From contig NC_080572.1 of NCBI RefSeq assembly GCF_030247185.1, positions 42,190,896-42,254,895 of the forward strand: a stretch of DNA of 64,000 nt, given 5' to 3'. The translations under genes and the position numbers were made by a program. The notes beneath the pieces are model-generated. The model searched no databases. It was not told where the DNA came from and saw only the letters and a list, made by a program, of their open reading frames with translations. Below are positions 1 through 12,300 of this stretch, piece after piece; position 1 is the first letter of the stretch; the number at the start of each line of letters is the position of its first letter. Origin of the DNA: Malaya genurostris (taxonomy: Eukaryota > Arthropoda > Insecta > Diptera > Culicidae).

Positions 1-2403
1 AGCGGTACGTAGGGTTTTTTAATTAATTGATTTTCTGTAAAATGGCAGCACGTTGAAAATAAAACCGCATTTTTTCATAACAAAATTGCTCATAAAAAAA
101 TATTCACTATTTCCAAAAACCCCTACCTGTGGAGATAACTATCGAGAATATTCTGTTAAATTTTTGAATCGTTTGGGCAAGATTTACTTGACGCGTTGAA
201 AGTTTTCGACAATGCCTGGACCATACAATTCGCCTTCGTTGTCGATATCCTCCTCTTGTTGGGCCTTTAAGTCGATTCTAGCTTGCGTGTCCTCCGGTCG
301 CACCTGCAGAGAAGGATGACGCGCGCGAACACAAAAGGCGCTCGGAGTATGATAGTCGGAGTCTTGAGGTTAAACTCGAAATTAAGACGCCTAGAAATTT
401 TTCCCGCTTTTCATCTTTTGGAATATTATTTTTAAGATCATATATGACCTTTTGCAATGAAAAAGAATTTCCAATTTTTGGAAATTCTATAGTGGTGTAA
501 CCCCTTAAATCGTTTATAATCAAAAAAATATTTTTTTAAATTACACGAGATCTCGGCACTTAATAAATTTCTAAGAAATCTAGCCAGTAATTAAATTAAA
601 ATTTTGAAATATTCATGTATTCTCTTATTCACCTTGGATTTCAAAAATCAGGTCAGGCATCTCCCGAACCAGTAATATAATAAGCCCAACTTTATCGAAA
701 TCCTTACAACCATTTCCGAGAGGCTAGAGCCGATAGAAAAAAGGGTCTTTTCGATTAGGTCAGTCATACCATTATATCTCCGGAATCGGAAGTATCACCC
801 ATTTGATTCGGGAGCTTGATCGACGACTCAATAGTAGCTTTCAAATGACTATGAAATTATTGAGATCAGATTAGACATCTCCGAGACAACTGAGCGGATA
901 AACAAAGTGATAAGTCGGTTACGTCACTTGTATCATTATATATCCGGAACCGTTCGATCTTCGACTTGACCAATGAAGTAGCTTCAGACGAGCCTAAGTT
1001 TGGAAAAATTGGTTCAGTAATTTCCGGGATAATTGGGCACTAGGTACACATATACACAGACATTTTTTTTTCACATCTCTTCGAGCTGAGTCGAATTATT
1101 CTAGTGGTTTTCGGACTCGGATCAATATTGCATTGCATGTAAAGCTCAACCATAGCAAAAGAAGAAAAAAGTCAGAGTCGGGTCGGTCTGGTCGGTCTCG
1201 TGCGGGTTGATCTTTACTCATATTCTCCCACTTACTTTGAAGAAAAACTTATCGAAAGGCTATCTTTTCAAACAATTCCATCCAGCCGCTCATATTGAGG
1301 TTAAAGTGATCAAAGCGTTTGCTGAAAAATAAAATGTTCCATGCTCAAAAATGGTGTCATGTCTTTTAAAATGTTTGAATCTAATTATTAAAACACTGCC
1401 CCTGTATCACTGGGAATACAATTCGTTTGTTTATTTATTTAGGTTATTTGTGGGTCGAACGATTCATAGCGGAAAGTGGCCAAAATCTGCCTAACAATTA
1501 ATCTCACTTTTATTCGTCTTCGCTCCGTTTACCACGATTGTACGCTTTCGCAAGAAATGGTCAATTGAATCTAAACAATAGACCTCATATAGACCCGGGC
1601 AGAGCTATAATCTATGGCAGATAGGTTCCATCTAAAATCAACACCTCACTGCAGTTGTTCGGTGATATAATCATCATTTCATTAAACGAAAAAAAATACT
1701 GGAATCAATTGATAGCTTTTATTCAATTTATTTTATTTTACATTTTTTTGCCCGTCTCAATCAACGTCCATAGCTTCGACTCAGACCGATCGCGATCTAT
1801 ACAATGTATTGTATTAGTCCACGAACTTTGCGAAGAAATTTGCCGATTATGTTTTTTTTTTCGTTTGCTGAATTCCCCCCAACCATGAAATGGATTCATT
1901 AATATGCCACCCATCACAGCATCAACCCATCAACAATCAAACGGACTACGATCGATTGTGATCACGAACATGACAATGAGGAACCGATTTCAATAGATGG
2001 ATAGCACGGTAGAGCAAAACGAAAAGAAATGGAACATTGAATCATAGCACCCTCGGAGTGGGTAAGAAAGAGCGTGTGGACATCAAAACCGTATTGCTGA
2101 ATGACGAAGGCGATGATCAGCCCTGCGCTGTGAGTGAGCGAAAAAAAAGCTCAGCTGGTCGTACGAGGAGAAGAATGCATGTCAAGTAGTACCAGTGAGA
2201 GAAAGGTTACTTGTCCTCTGAAGTGCATCGTTCAGTACACTGCCGGTCAACACTGATGCATCCCATGGGGAGCTTATGTGGCGACGTAATAATTCGTCCG
2301 TAGGGATGCCTATAAAAGTCCTAATATGTTCGTGTTTCAATGTATTTTTGACACATTCTTTCACCAATGTATTGAAACCCAGTATATGAAAAACCAAAAC
2401 AAC
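1..2403. other. Intergenic DNA with a degenerate dispersed repeat
   Basis: No gene is supported here. About 640-1085 is a decayed interspersed repeat with recurring 'tatatctccggaa' blocks and an 'acacagacattt' end. Similar blocks recur near 24.5, 35.1, 36.0 and 44.8 kb. A stretch read on the minus strand at 2182-2397 looks coding-like but has no recognisable domain. Confidence 0.5.
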
Positions 2404-2972
2404 TTCTTAAGTAACTTTCGGTCAGGATACAAGAATCCCGTGCAAATCACTTGTTACCTATGACAATCAGATGGCCACATGTCAATATTGCCAAAAACCT
2501 GTTCACTACGCCAAGCCATGGATTAAACTGGACAAGGAGACAACCACACCAAAGGACAACGGAGTTTCCTTCACACCAACCCCAAGCAACCCCAGTACAC
2601 CTGTGACAGTCACCAACAACAGTGAAGTATCCCTTTCAACGAAACCATCCAACGTATCCCCTATAGAACAAAGTACACCAGCTGCAGTTAACAGCTTACC
2701 ATCCAACCAACCAGCAACTGCAAACAATGTACAACAAGGCGCATCTACAGCAACTAGCAACGAAATCAACAACAATACCACGGCAATGGATGACGAGACG
2801 AACCACGAACAAACTGCCCCTCAATCGCAGAAGAGAAATGGAAGCTCCTCTCCCCCTAGAAAAAGGGTGATAACGAAATCCAATACAAAATAAAATTCAC
2901 CTAAAAACTCAGCTCAATCGGCCACGTATAGCTTGTACGCAAATAGGCCTGAATAAAAATATCTTTTATAAA
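2404..2972 (+). mobile_element. Non-LTR retrotransposon fragment: ORF1 C-terminus joined to a 3' tail, no ORF2
   Basis: The reading frame through 2893 is the C-terminal part of an ORF1 (gag-like, RNA-binding) protein. It matches the minus-strand copy at 38550-39650 almost base for base from about 2410. A zinc-knuckle-like CQYC...H motif is visible just after 2471, but the fourth ligand position is Trp. A Ser/Thr/Asn/Pro-rich tail ends in a basic PPRKR cluster. Directly after the stop comes a short tail with 'cggccacgt' and 'gaataaaaa', with no ORF2. The copy is 5'-truncated. Assignment to the LOA-like clade is inferred from the LINE pieces elsewhere in the window. Confidence 0.7.
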
Positions 2973-3823
2973 AAACAAAATTATAATAATAAAATAGAAA
3001 AATTGTCTTGTGTGAATCAATATTAAAATCAATGATATGTTTATAATTGATTACGCCGAATCGCGCCGCCACCGCCGCCGATATTTTCAGGAAGTGGCGT
3101 CTCACCAATTCGCCGCCGCCGCTGGTCAAAAAGATGCTTTAGCCGCCGATGCAAAGTGAAATACGGTCAACGGTTTTGAGCTTCGTTTCACACTTCAAAA
3201 TTCATACGGTTTGCGATGTTTCACTTTGACATGTTATCGATTATTTTGTAAAACATTAGTTCCAAAACTCTGTAACACTTCAATGAATAATTCTGTGAAT
3301 GTTTTATTTCCAAAATAAATCATTAGGAGGTGTTACAATCGAAAGAGCATTTCGACTTATTAGAAAAGATTAACTACAATTACACTGAAATAAAAATCTT
3401 ATTTATATTTATATTTATATTTATTAAACGTATGGATTGTATAATTCACAGAATTCATATGGAAACTCATAATCTTAATCAAAAATGTGCGCGAAGTCTG
3501 AGTCACCGTAACCATCATCATCACCATCAAGGAATATCACATACAATTTATATGAAAACCAGATCGAACTTATTTCATTCCATTATGTATATTGAATGCG
3601 TCGCAGATGATATTTCATAAAATGCATTTGAAAACTTATAGCTTTCAATGAAGATGCACTTAAAAACTGCATGATGTCGAATGAGATTTTTAATCTTTAT
3701 AGCCATTTTGAGGTTGATAAAAATATCATACACAAGTTAAGCGAAAAGTCGACGAAATTTGTTTAGAGATAACTTCAGTGTTCATTAGATTTGTCATACG
3801 GATCGTCACTTGAGAACTCATAA
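2973..3823. other. Intergenic DNA; piece of a dispersed repeat
   Basis: No gene seen. The motif around 3430-3475 (ttgtataattcacagaattcatatgg) is closely matched near 42180-42210, so this is part of an uncharacterised dispersed repeat. The 925-bp mariner derivative that follows sits inside it. Confidence 0.4.
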
Positions 3824-3825
3824 TA

Positions 3826-4750
3826 AAGGGTGATTTTTTAAGAGCTTGAGAACTTTTTTAAACAATAAAACGCATAAAATTTGCAAAATCTCATCGGTTC
3901 TTTATTTTAAACGTTAGATTGGTACATGACATTTACTTTTTGAAGATAATTTCATTTAAATGTTGACCGCGGCTGCGTCTTAGGTGGTCCATTCGGAAAG
4001 TCCAATTTTGGGCAACTTTTTCGAGCATTTCGGCCGGAATAGCCCGAATTTCTTCGGAAATGTTGTCTTCCAAAGCTGGAATAGTTACTGGCTTATTTCT
4101 GTAGACTTTAGACTTGACGTAGCCCCACAAAAAATAGTCTAAAGGCGTCAAATCGCATGATCTTGGTGGCCAACTTACCGGTCCATTTCTTGAGATGAAT
4201 TGTTCTCCGAAGTTTTCCCTCAAAATGGCCATAGAATCGCGAGCTGTGTGGCATGTAGCGCCATCTTGTTGAAACCACATGTCAACCAAGTTCAGTTCTT
4301 CCATTTTTGGCAACAAAAAGTTTGTTAGCATCGAACGATAGCGATCGCCATTCACTGTAACGTTGCGTCCAACAGCATCTTTGAAAAAATACGGTCCAAT
4401 GATTCCACCAGCGTACAAACCACACCAAACAGTGCATTTTTCGGGATGCATGGGCAGTTCTTGAACGGCTTCTGGTTGCTCTTCACTCCAAATGCGGCAA
4501 TTTTGCTTATTTACGTAGCCATTCAACCAGAAATGAGCCTCATCGCTGAACAAAATTTGTCGATAAAAAAGCGGATTTTCCGAATGGACCACCTAAGACG
4601 CAGCCGCGGTCAACATTTAAATGAAATTATCTTCAAAAAGTAAATGTCATGTACCAATCTAACGTTTAAAATAAAGAACCGATGAGATTTTGCAAATTTT
4701 ATGCGTTTTATTGTTTAAAAAAGTTCTCAAGCTCTTAAAAAATCACCCTT
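3826..4750 (-). mobile_element. Fold-back DD41D mariner derivative, copy 1 (925 bp)
   Basis: The element is flanked by TA duplications (3824-3825 and 4751-4752). It has 174-bp inverted arms (3826-3999 and 4577-4750) starting AAGGGTGATTTTTTAAGAG. The minus-strand frame 3933-4592 is the catalytic two-thirds of a Tc1/mariner transposase. Asp17 (FSDEAHFW), Asp110 (FQQDGATCH) and Asp152 (LTPLDYFLW) give D-D spacing of 41, as in the DD41D 'rosa' group. The N-terminal DNA-binding domain is missing. The right arm is an inverted copy of the left end, including the last coding residues, so the element is an internal rearrangement. It probably depends on a full-length transposase elsewhere. Confidence 0.9.
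3933..4592 (-). pseudogene. Truncated DD41D transposase, copy 1
   Basis: This is an open frame of 219 codons without an internal stop. It keeps all three catalytic aspartates and the WG.VKSKVY region, but it lacks the helix-turn-helix domain. The first codon in frame near the arm junction is GTG, not ATG, so normal translation is doubtful. The final residues (MDHLRRSRGQHLNEIIFKK) lie in the left inverted arm and are repeated in mirror image in the right arm. Confidence 0.8.
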
Positions 4751-4752
4751 TA

Positions 4753-5928
4753 TTTATAGGAAGCGTACATGAAATCCTAATCACGGAAGAAGAGAAATGC
4801 AGTTTTATTTAGCTGAAAAACAATAGTAATTTTTATCGGAAAAAAATTAATTAATATTAATTTAGATATATTAAGAGGCTTATTTTACATAACATTGATC
4901 GTGAATAATTTATTAACAAGGGTACTTAGAACAATTATTGGAAAGTGAGGAAAGGAGGATTAAAACGCCCCTTTATTCAATAATGTTGTACAAATCCAAG
5001 AAAATATTTCCAAAGAAAATTAGAAAAACCGCAAATTCCACTACCATGTCCGTTTTGCTTCTCCAGTTTAATGATTTTATTTCAAAACTGAAACTGGAAA
5101 AAGTAAAAAAAAATGAGTGCGTCTTATTAAAAAGCATTCCAGATATGTGAATGATTTCAAATCAACCGCAAATTACTCTATCCTGTTTCGCCCCAAAACA
5201 ATTTCTTCAATAAGGGTTGGCCTTAATTGCTCTATGCATAGTATAAACCTCAACAAATCTGATTACAGATAGTTTTGCACTTTGTTCAAAGTCTACATTG
5301 TCTCATAATTTTTTGTTATTCGAAAAACAATTTACTGCTACAATCAGTCCACCCAGCCAGAAAAAAAATTCATCACGTAACACTACGTAACTAACGACAG
5401 ACACGAAAAAAGATAAATGTCTAGTATTGTGGAAGCACAAATTTTACATCTTTTTCTCATAAAATTCTTCACTTGAATTACCTTTCGAAGAAAAAGCATT
5501 TTCTTCCCCATCGTTTATCCGATAAAGACGTTTGAGAATCATAGTATCTCATTTTTTAAGTATAGAACGTGACAAAATAAACAATGTAACAAATTAACTT
5601 TCAGCACAAACAGTATGTTGTCTCATCTTGTAGAAAAATCACTTTTGATTGTCTCTCCAGTTATGAAAATGAACGGCGAAAATACCAAGCGAAACATTTC
5701 ATTTGAACAACGTCGTCAGGATACGGGCTATTGTTTTCGATCTGCTATTGACTATAGTGCTCAAAAAAGATTAAACAACGTATTGTCTAGTTTTTGCGCT
5801 CAGTACTGTCACGATATTTTTGACGATATTCACGAAAGGTTAACACAACTGACCGGTTATATTCATTAGTAACACAATTTCAAAGCTTTCACGAAATACT
5901 CACCACTTCCAAAAAATTTGTATTTTAC
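4753..5928. other. Intergenic DNA, no gene recognised
   Basis: The sequence is AT-rich. Short open frames at 4938-5150 and 5615-5869 have no recognisable motif and no splice or promoter support. I would not annotate them. Confidence 0.4.
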
Positions 5929-6296
5929 AGGTGACTTAATCCGTCATACGATGTAATTCATGAAGACCTAATTTGTCAATTGACGGAAAATTTTATTTGT
6001 AATGACCTAATGTTAGATGAGCTTGAATTTTACTGGTTTCGACTGTAACTTGCGTTCTGATAGCAGGTGCGACTGTATAAATTTAAATGCACCTTTTACC
6101 AGCCAAGCAGATGCATGCTTCTGTGGCTCAGTCGATTAACAGACGTACTTGCGATCCAATGATTCTTGGTTCAACTCGCAGGTTGTTAATCAGTATTCTA
6201 TTTTTTTTATTTCAATGAATTTCATGTCATGGAGTTTGCGTGAGCTGCGACGCTCCATTTACGTGCATCTAATAAGATGTAAAATCACAGGATTTT
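5929..6296 (+). repeat. Dispersed repeat containing a tRNA-like (SINE-type) segment
   Basis: At 6122-6195 the sequence reads like a tRNA-derived Pol III promoter: an A-box-like TGGCTCAGTCGATTAAC, then a B-box-like GGTTCAACTC about 45 bases later. The flanks (start 'ggtgacttaat', end 'gcgacgctcc...gatgtaaaatcac') recur without the tRNA-like part at 54574-54800 in the opposite orientation. This copy is therefore a repeat that has gained, or retained, a SINE-like head. Confidence 0.5.
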
Positions 6297-8870
6297 TTTA
6301 AGTGTGTGGTTAAAGTTTTACAGTTTTATTTATTGTTTTATTTATTTTTCAATCGTAGGGGCTGGGGTCCAAAAAAAGAAAGATAGTACCTATTATTTCT
6401 CTCTAGACAGTACCAACATAAGGGTCATATGAAATCCAGCGTCAAAAAATAAATTAGCCAATAACCAAGAGTAGATCCACTGGGTTCCTGCTTACTAGCC
6501 TAGAATTACAGGACTACCTTTCTTCCTACTTTCAGCACATACAATACTTTTTTACTTAACTGTCATTTGGTTCAACAAAGTGTTTTTAATTACTCCTAAT
6601 TTTTCACGTTAACGTTTAATCTATTCTTTCGAGCTTTTAAGAATAGTCTACTCTAGAAATAATTTTTTTTTACTCTCATGCTTTTTTTCTCGTTCTCCTA
6701 CACTATTGGTAGTAGTGAGCTCAATTCAGATGCTTTTCTCATCGCTTATTTCTCATGGTTTAATTCGTGAGCGGTGCTTTCATTGGAAGTGTTCCGCTTA
6801 GTTATTATTTGCAGTTTTCTATATTTCATGCGCCTCTATTACTAACTTCAATTCAGTTATGAATTTAGTTTTCTAATGCAATCTCTTAGCCGTCTGCATG
6901 TTGTCCACTAGTACAATGTGCGTAGTTTTAATGATCTAGCACATATATAATTCTTACTAATTAGGCTACTTAAATACTCGGATCCTTCGAATGGCTGTGA
7001 ATGGCTTTTACTGTGATAGCCAGGTATGAGGTAGAAGATTAGAACAAAACAAGTGCAAAATTTGTATTGGAATTTTTGGGATAAGAGTAACTGTAGAACT
7101 AAAAATTTCACTGTGAGATAAACCGAGGGCCACTAAACTAGAGCGATAGTTGTTCGTAAGAATCAGTTCATTCGAAAATAAATAGATAATCAAATATAAA
7201 TTTAATTATACTAGCTATCGATTTCTTATATCATTATAATAGCACTACAGCTTAGGACATATTAGTCGTCAATTAATATATACATATTTCTCTCGGTAAC
7301 CGGCTGCTTCGAGATTAAGGAAAAAAGGTATGAGCCAACATTTCGTTAGAAATTGGTGCCAATCTGTTTTCAATTTTCGTAGATTGTTCTTATAAAATAA
7401 TTGATATCGCGTTCCGTTGCACTACTAGGAACTCGGTTGGTTTCAAATCGGTTGACTGAGAATTCGAACTGTACTACTGTCACTTCTAAATAGAAATATT
7501 ACATCTTCGGTGTAAATAAGCTTCATATTTTGATCTACGTGGTTTATGAACGGCCCCTCATACCATTTTACTCCTATTTGTTTCTTAATTCATATCATTA
7601 GTTAAGCTGTTAGCTGTTGACCAAAGTCGATTAATATTACGTAGAAAACCCTTGAAGTAGATCCCAAACAGATTAAATGAAACGAATCATGTTACTCTGT
7701 ATTCTGTGTCCTCACACAATTAGTTTTACTCAGTAATTATTATAGATTTCAACGAGTTTTCAACAGTCAAACTATCGAAGATAACAGTTCTAACGATAGG
7801 TCAGTAAAAAGAAACATTTATCAACAGTAATAAATGAATGTACCACAACAACAAACGCCAAAGTTATTTTTTTACGCGGGGAATACGTAAAAATACTTAA
7901 CTTCTTAACGTCGCGCTTTGATTAATTTTTCTTCACTGTGCATTGGGGACATCGGACAACAAAAAAATATTCTAGCGTGCATACTCGAAAAAAAACATCT
8001 GATATGTTTATGTAAGACAACTGGGGATTGTCAAGTCAGACTATACAAAAATTAACATTTAAAAATAAACGTAAGAAGCTCAATATTATAAAATTAACGA
8101 TATCTTATTTTATAACTGTAATGTGTTGTGTAAAAGAAAACCTGCAAAAAACGTTCAGTTGATTGCGAATAGAAATGTAAATAAGAATGACAATTTTGAT
8201 CTTTATTGCGTTTGACCATATGAATATTTTGTTATATGAAATTTGATATTGATAACCACAAAATGATTTTTAATTTACAAAAAAAATGTTTCAGGTTAGG
8301 TTTTTGAGATAGAGCTGTGCAAAGATTATCGTCATCAAACATCAAACAAAGTATCATCAAAAAGTATCAAAGCTAAACATTATGCTTCGTTGTAAAACTT
8401 GACGTTCTGTTTTATTTTTAACAGTCAGCCGGATCTTAGAATATGCTGCTGACAGTACAAATCCTGTGCTGCTGACAGTACAAATCTTATGACATGAAGA
8501 ACTAAACACATTTATTTTTACTTCATCTTCATGCATGAAAAACCGAGCATCCCCAAAGTCCGCAACATAATATCTACATCGCGTGCAAAAACAACTGCAT
8601 CTCAGCCAGTATTAGCCACTCTCGCTACGAACCCAACCAACGGCTTGAGTCTTACACTTTTCCGTGTCGCAATTTCTTCACCTTCCGCAGAGGATGTCAG
8701 TTAGTGAGAGCTTTGTAGTCTGTACACACCACACTACCTACACACAACCCTACGCTTCGGCCCGTGGAGTTACCAAAAGCTACCGCGAATTCGCGCGAGA
8801 GAAAGAGCGCGCGATTTTGTTTGGCAGCCGAGTTTAACCAACCGGCCACGCTTCTTCTGGCCAGCGCGGA
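6297..8870. other. Intergenic DNA upstream of the cuticular gene
   Basis: No coding signal is seen. A short tandem duplication of 'tgctgctgacagtacaaatc' lies near 8443-8489. GC content rises after about 8600. A GA-rich stretch (gcgagagaaagagcgcgcg, near 8795-8815) resembles the GAGA-type sequence often found just upstream of dipteran promoters. Confidence 0.4.
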
Positions 8871-8874
8871 TGGA

Positions 8875-8939
8875 TATTATAGTAAACATTTCTTTCTTTT
8901 AAATTCAGTATCGAATCGGTTGCAGCAGTGAACGGACGC
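8875..8939 (+). promoter_or_regulatory. Predicted core promoter of the cuticular gene (Inr plus DPE)
   Basis: The initiator TTCAGTA spans 8904-8910, with A+1 at 8907. A downstream promoter element GGACG lies at 8934-8938, exactly +28 to +32, and is preceded by GAAC, the core of the motif-ten element. A weak TATA-like ATATTATAGTA sits about 30 bases upstream (8875-8885). The Inr-DPE spacing is the strict spacing known from dipteran promoters. It gives a 444-nt 5' UTR with several upstream ATGs. The start site is inferred. Confidence 0.65.
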
Positions 8940-9350
8940 GTCTCAGTATCGGTTTGAATGGTCACAATTTGTTTTGAATGCGTTAGAAAAAATCGGTCTG
9001 TTGTGGTCACGTGAAGATTCCATTCAAATCTTCCTGATTTCTAAAAAGTAGAACAAGTGAAATTGAAGTTCTTTTCCTTGTGAGGAAAACAGTGAAGATC
9101 TGAGCAAAACAGAACGAATATCTAAGTGAATTATTTAATGTGAAGTGGAAGTGATTGATTTCAGCAAATAGGAATCCTTTTACTGAGCCGACATTCTGAC
9201 ACGAATCTATGCTAGGAAATTGCTGAGGGGTGCTTCCCCAAATTTTTTATGTGCACAACAATCTTGCGGTAGTGTGTCAACATCGCAGTCTGCACTGGAA
9301 AATTGCTTACTTGGAGATAATCGCTCCAAATCCACCACCAAAGAAGAGCG

Positions 9351-9365
9351 ATGAGGCAGTGCTGT
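9351..9365 (+). CDS. Coding exon 1 of the cuticular protein (MRQCC)
   Basis: ATG at 9351 is followed by four codons and a strong donor, TGT|GTAAGT. This frame joins in phase 0 to the hydrophobic exon at 27059 and completes a textbook signal peptide. That is why I chose this start over the internal ATG in exon 2. Exon 1 with the 5' UTR would span about 8907-9365. Confidence 0.8.
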
Positions 9366-12300
9366 GTAAGTGACTATAGATTAGTTTTGAGCACGTAGTA
9401 TTCACCGCATCAAAGAAGACCGAGTGATCTATCTCTCTAGTGAGGGGTGATGCAACCTAGATAACATCAAGCTACTTTAATGATTATTATGAGAAAGATC
9501 CACGTGCGATTAAAAAAGGCACAATATGATCTTTAAGTTGTTAAAAAATTTGATGTTCATGTCAGGGTGCGATTAATATGTATCTTTAGATCGTGAGTGT
9601 TCTGACAGAATGGTTGCATGAAGTTTTCTTCAACGGATTGATAATTCGGTTTCTTGCTATTATGACACAACCCAAGGAATAGTCAGATAACATGTATTAG
9701 TTTTATTGAAGCAGTGGCAAAGCCTAACAAGTTATTTTTTAACATGCAGCATCTTCCAAATATATAACAGAGTATTAAACTTTTTTCGGTTAAGTTTTGG
9801 ATTGCTATTGAAAAGTATTGATATTTGGTAAATTATAATTTCTAACTTTTCTGAGTTAAAAGTTTCTCGACCTCTGACCTAAGATGCTACAGAATTACTT
9901 TGCAATGACTGCAGATGATAGTTCAGTAGACGAATATGCGAATGAGTAAATGATTGATTAAAAAATTGATTCTTGGATATTTATAGATTCTTGGTATGGT
10001 TCAAAGAACTTATTTTTAAGCCTCTGATGTACTGATTAGTTGATGCTACCGTGAAGGATTTCATAGTTACTTAAAACATCAAACTAAGAAACTCCCCGAT
10101 GACCGAACTAAATTTTAAGGTGGGCCAAATAAGATTTAATTTAATATAATTTATTTACAAACGAAAGAATTGCAAAAACGGTATCCTGTTTTTGCACTCC
10201 ATATTAGTTTTTTGTTTCATTTCGTAAGGAATTTTCACCCTTATGTTGCTATTTGGCAAAATATTGCAAATTTTGAAATAAAACCTAAACTTAATTCCTA
10301 CCCAGACCATGGTTTGACTGGTTTGCTATTTTGTCAAAAATTTTGGATATGGAAACTTTTTTGTTCAGTAAAGTACACAAAAAAAATCTTGTGATTTTAC
10401 ATCTTATAATGCACATAAATGGGAAAAAAGTTTGCTTTGGAAAGAGGGAGACCGTGAAAAGACACGCGTATAAAGTTATATTGCAGCAAATCTATACCAA
10501 TTGAATTCCAACTGCGCATAATCTAATCAATTGAGCAAAAGATTCATTCAAAAATATAAACTTTGATTTTTGCATGATAAACGAATGTCTTCATTCAGGA
10601 TAGCAACATCGATTCAGAAACGTGATGACTATGAAAACTACACGAGAATATAAGATTTTTTCCGACAACGAGGAATTTGTTGTAAATGTTCTGTTCAAAC
10701 CACCAGAAAAGATGGAATAATCTAGAGTCAAACTTGTAAAAAAATATGTGATCAATAAATTTCCTGATGTACGTACATAACTAACAGAAAACCCTGTTTT
10801 AATTTCTTAAATTATTCTCTTAAATATTACAGCAAAAATTCATCGAAATACCACAATTTAAAACAGTTGAGATGAGCAAGGCAAAAAATCATTTTCTATG
10901 CCTACTTGTCCAAACCTGTCGCAGTTCGCTTCAGTCGCACCGACGACATCGCACCCTACCAAACCATGCCACACCATGCCGATTCGCTCACGCGGTGCAC
11001 TTTGCATACAGCGCGCGTACACAAAAAATCAAAGATTTCAAAAACCCTATTTGAGCACAAAAAATTTCTTGCTGATTATGAAAACCAATAATATATGCAT
11101 CATTTTAACTTTTAACAGAAACAAAAATCGTATGAAGAAGATACTTTAATGTCGATTTTTTTGGAAAATTTAAGTAAAAAGTTTAGTAAAATTGAACATG
11201 TTCGTAACATTTATTAAAAAATCGGTTACCTTGTGAAAAATGGGGGGGAGCACTTCAGAAATTTTTACTCATCCCTCATCGGGATCAACGATTCTAGACG
11301 TAAATCAATGATGATAAGTAGTGATCTTTATTGGGAACGATCACAAGCGATCATCTGCGCTAGTGATTATGATTTGATGATTTTTTATATGAAACACATC
11401 TTTATTTTCTATATAGGGGTGCAAATCAGAAACTCAAGGATGTCGTCTTTCACACAAATTTATTTTCAAGAACATGTAAAATTGTGTGATTTGAAAGCGA
11501 TTTGGGTCGAGAAACATTAGATCACAAAGCACGACAGTTAATCGACTGAATCATAGAGGCCCATAGAATCATTGCTTATTAAATAAGTGATAATACATAT
11601 TAATCTATACAGTCACCTGTAAAATTCAGATCTTTTTCTGTGTCTTTGAAATCTTTGTTTTAGTTGAAATCTATCAGTTCAGTAGTTACGTTTTCTGATG
11701 TCAAAAATAATACTTCTCAGTAGAACTCGATCGTTATTCTCAGATCCCTAATATTCGACTGTAAGAGAGCAAAATCGTATGCCAAATTTTAAGATAAAAA
11801 TGAATTGTTTTTCATACTACATAGAAAAAAAAATTTACACGACATGTAAAGCAATAGTAAATAAACATCAGTTGAATCGAAAATCCGATTTTAAACTTGA
11901 CAGGTTGATTAATGTAAAATTAAATTGGATTTTTCAATGGACAAGACTATATATTTAAAAAACAAGCATAGTTTTGCTTTCAAAATATATTGAAAAATGA
12001 AGAACTGCAAAGTAGCTTTCCATTCAATTCCTTGCTATAAATATGTGCATAAAAATTTATGTAAATGCACAAATCAGTGTAGTTAAAACAGATCACTGAC
12101 ATTATTTTTACTAACATATATCTCACTGATGAGCCTTTTCACTATAGTTATGTCTATTCCAATAACTAGTGCCTAGAAGTGACGAATTTTTGTTTTGGAT
12201 CTCAGTTAACAAATAATAAATCAGTATTCCACTATCAGTATTCTGTGTTTTGAATTAAATTATAACTAATATAAACAAAATGCCAGTTCATATCTCCTAA

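Noticed and set aside
10872..11149. Three overlapping + frames in a GC-richer patch of intron 1
   Set aside because: All three frames are open at once, which indicates composition rather than coding.
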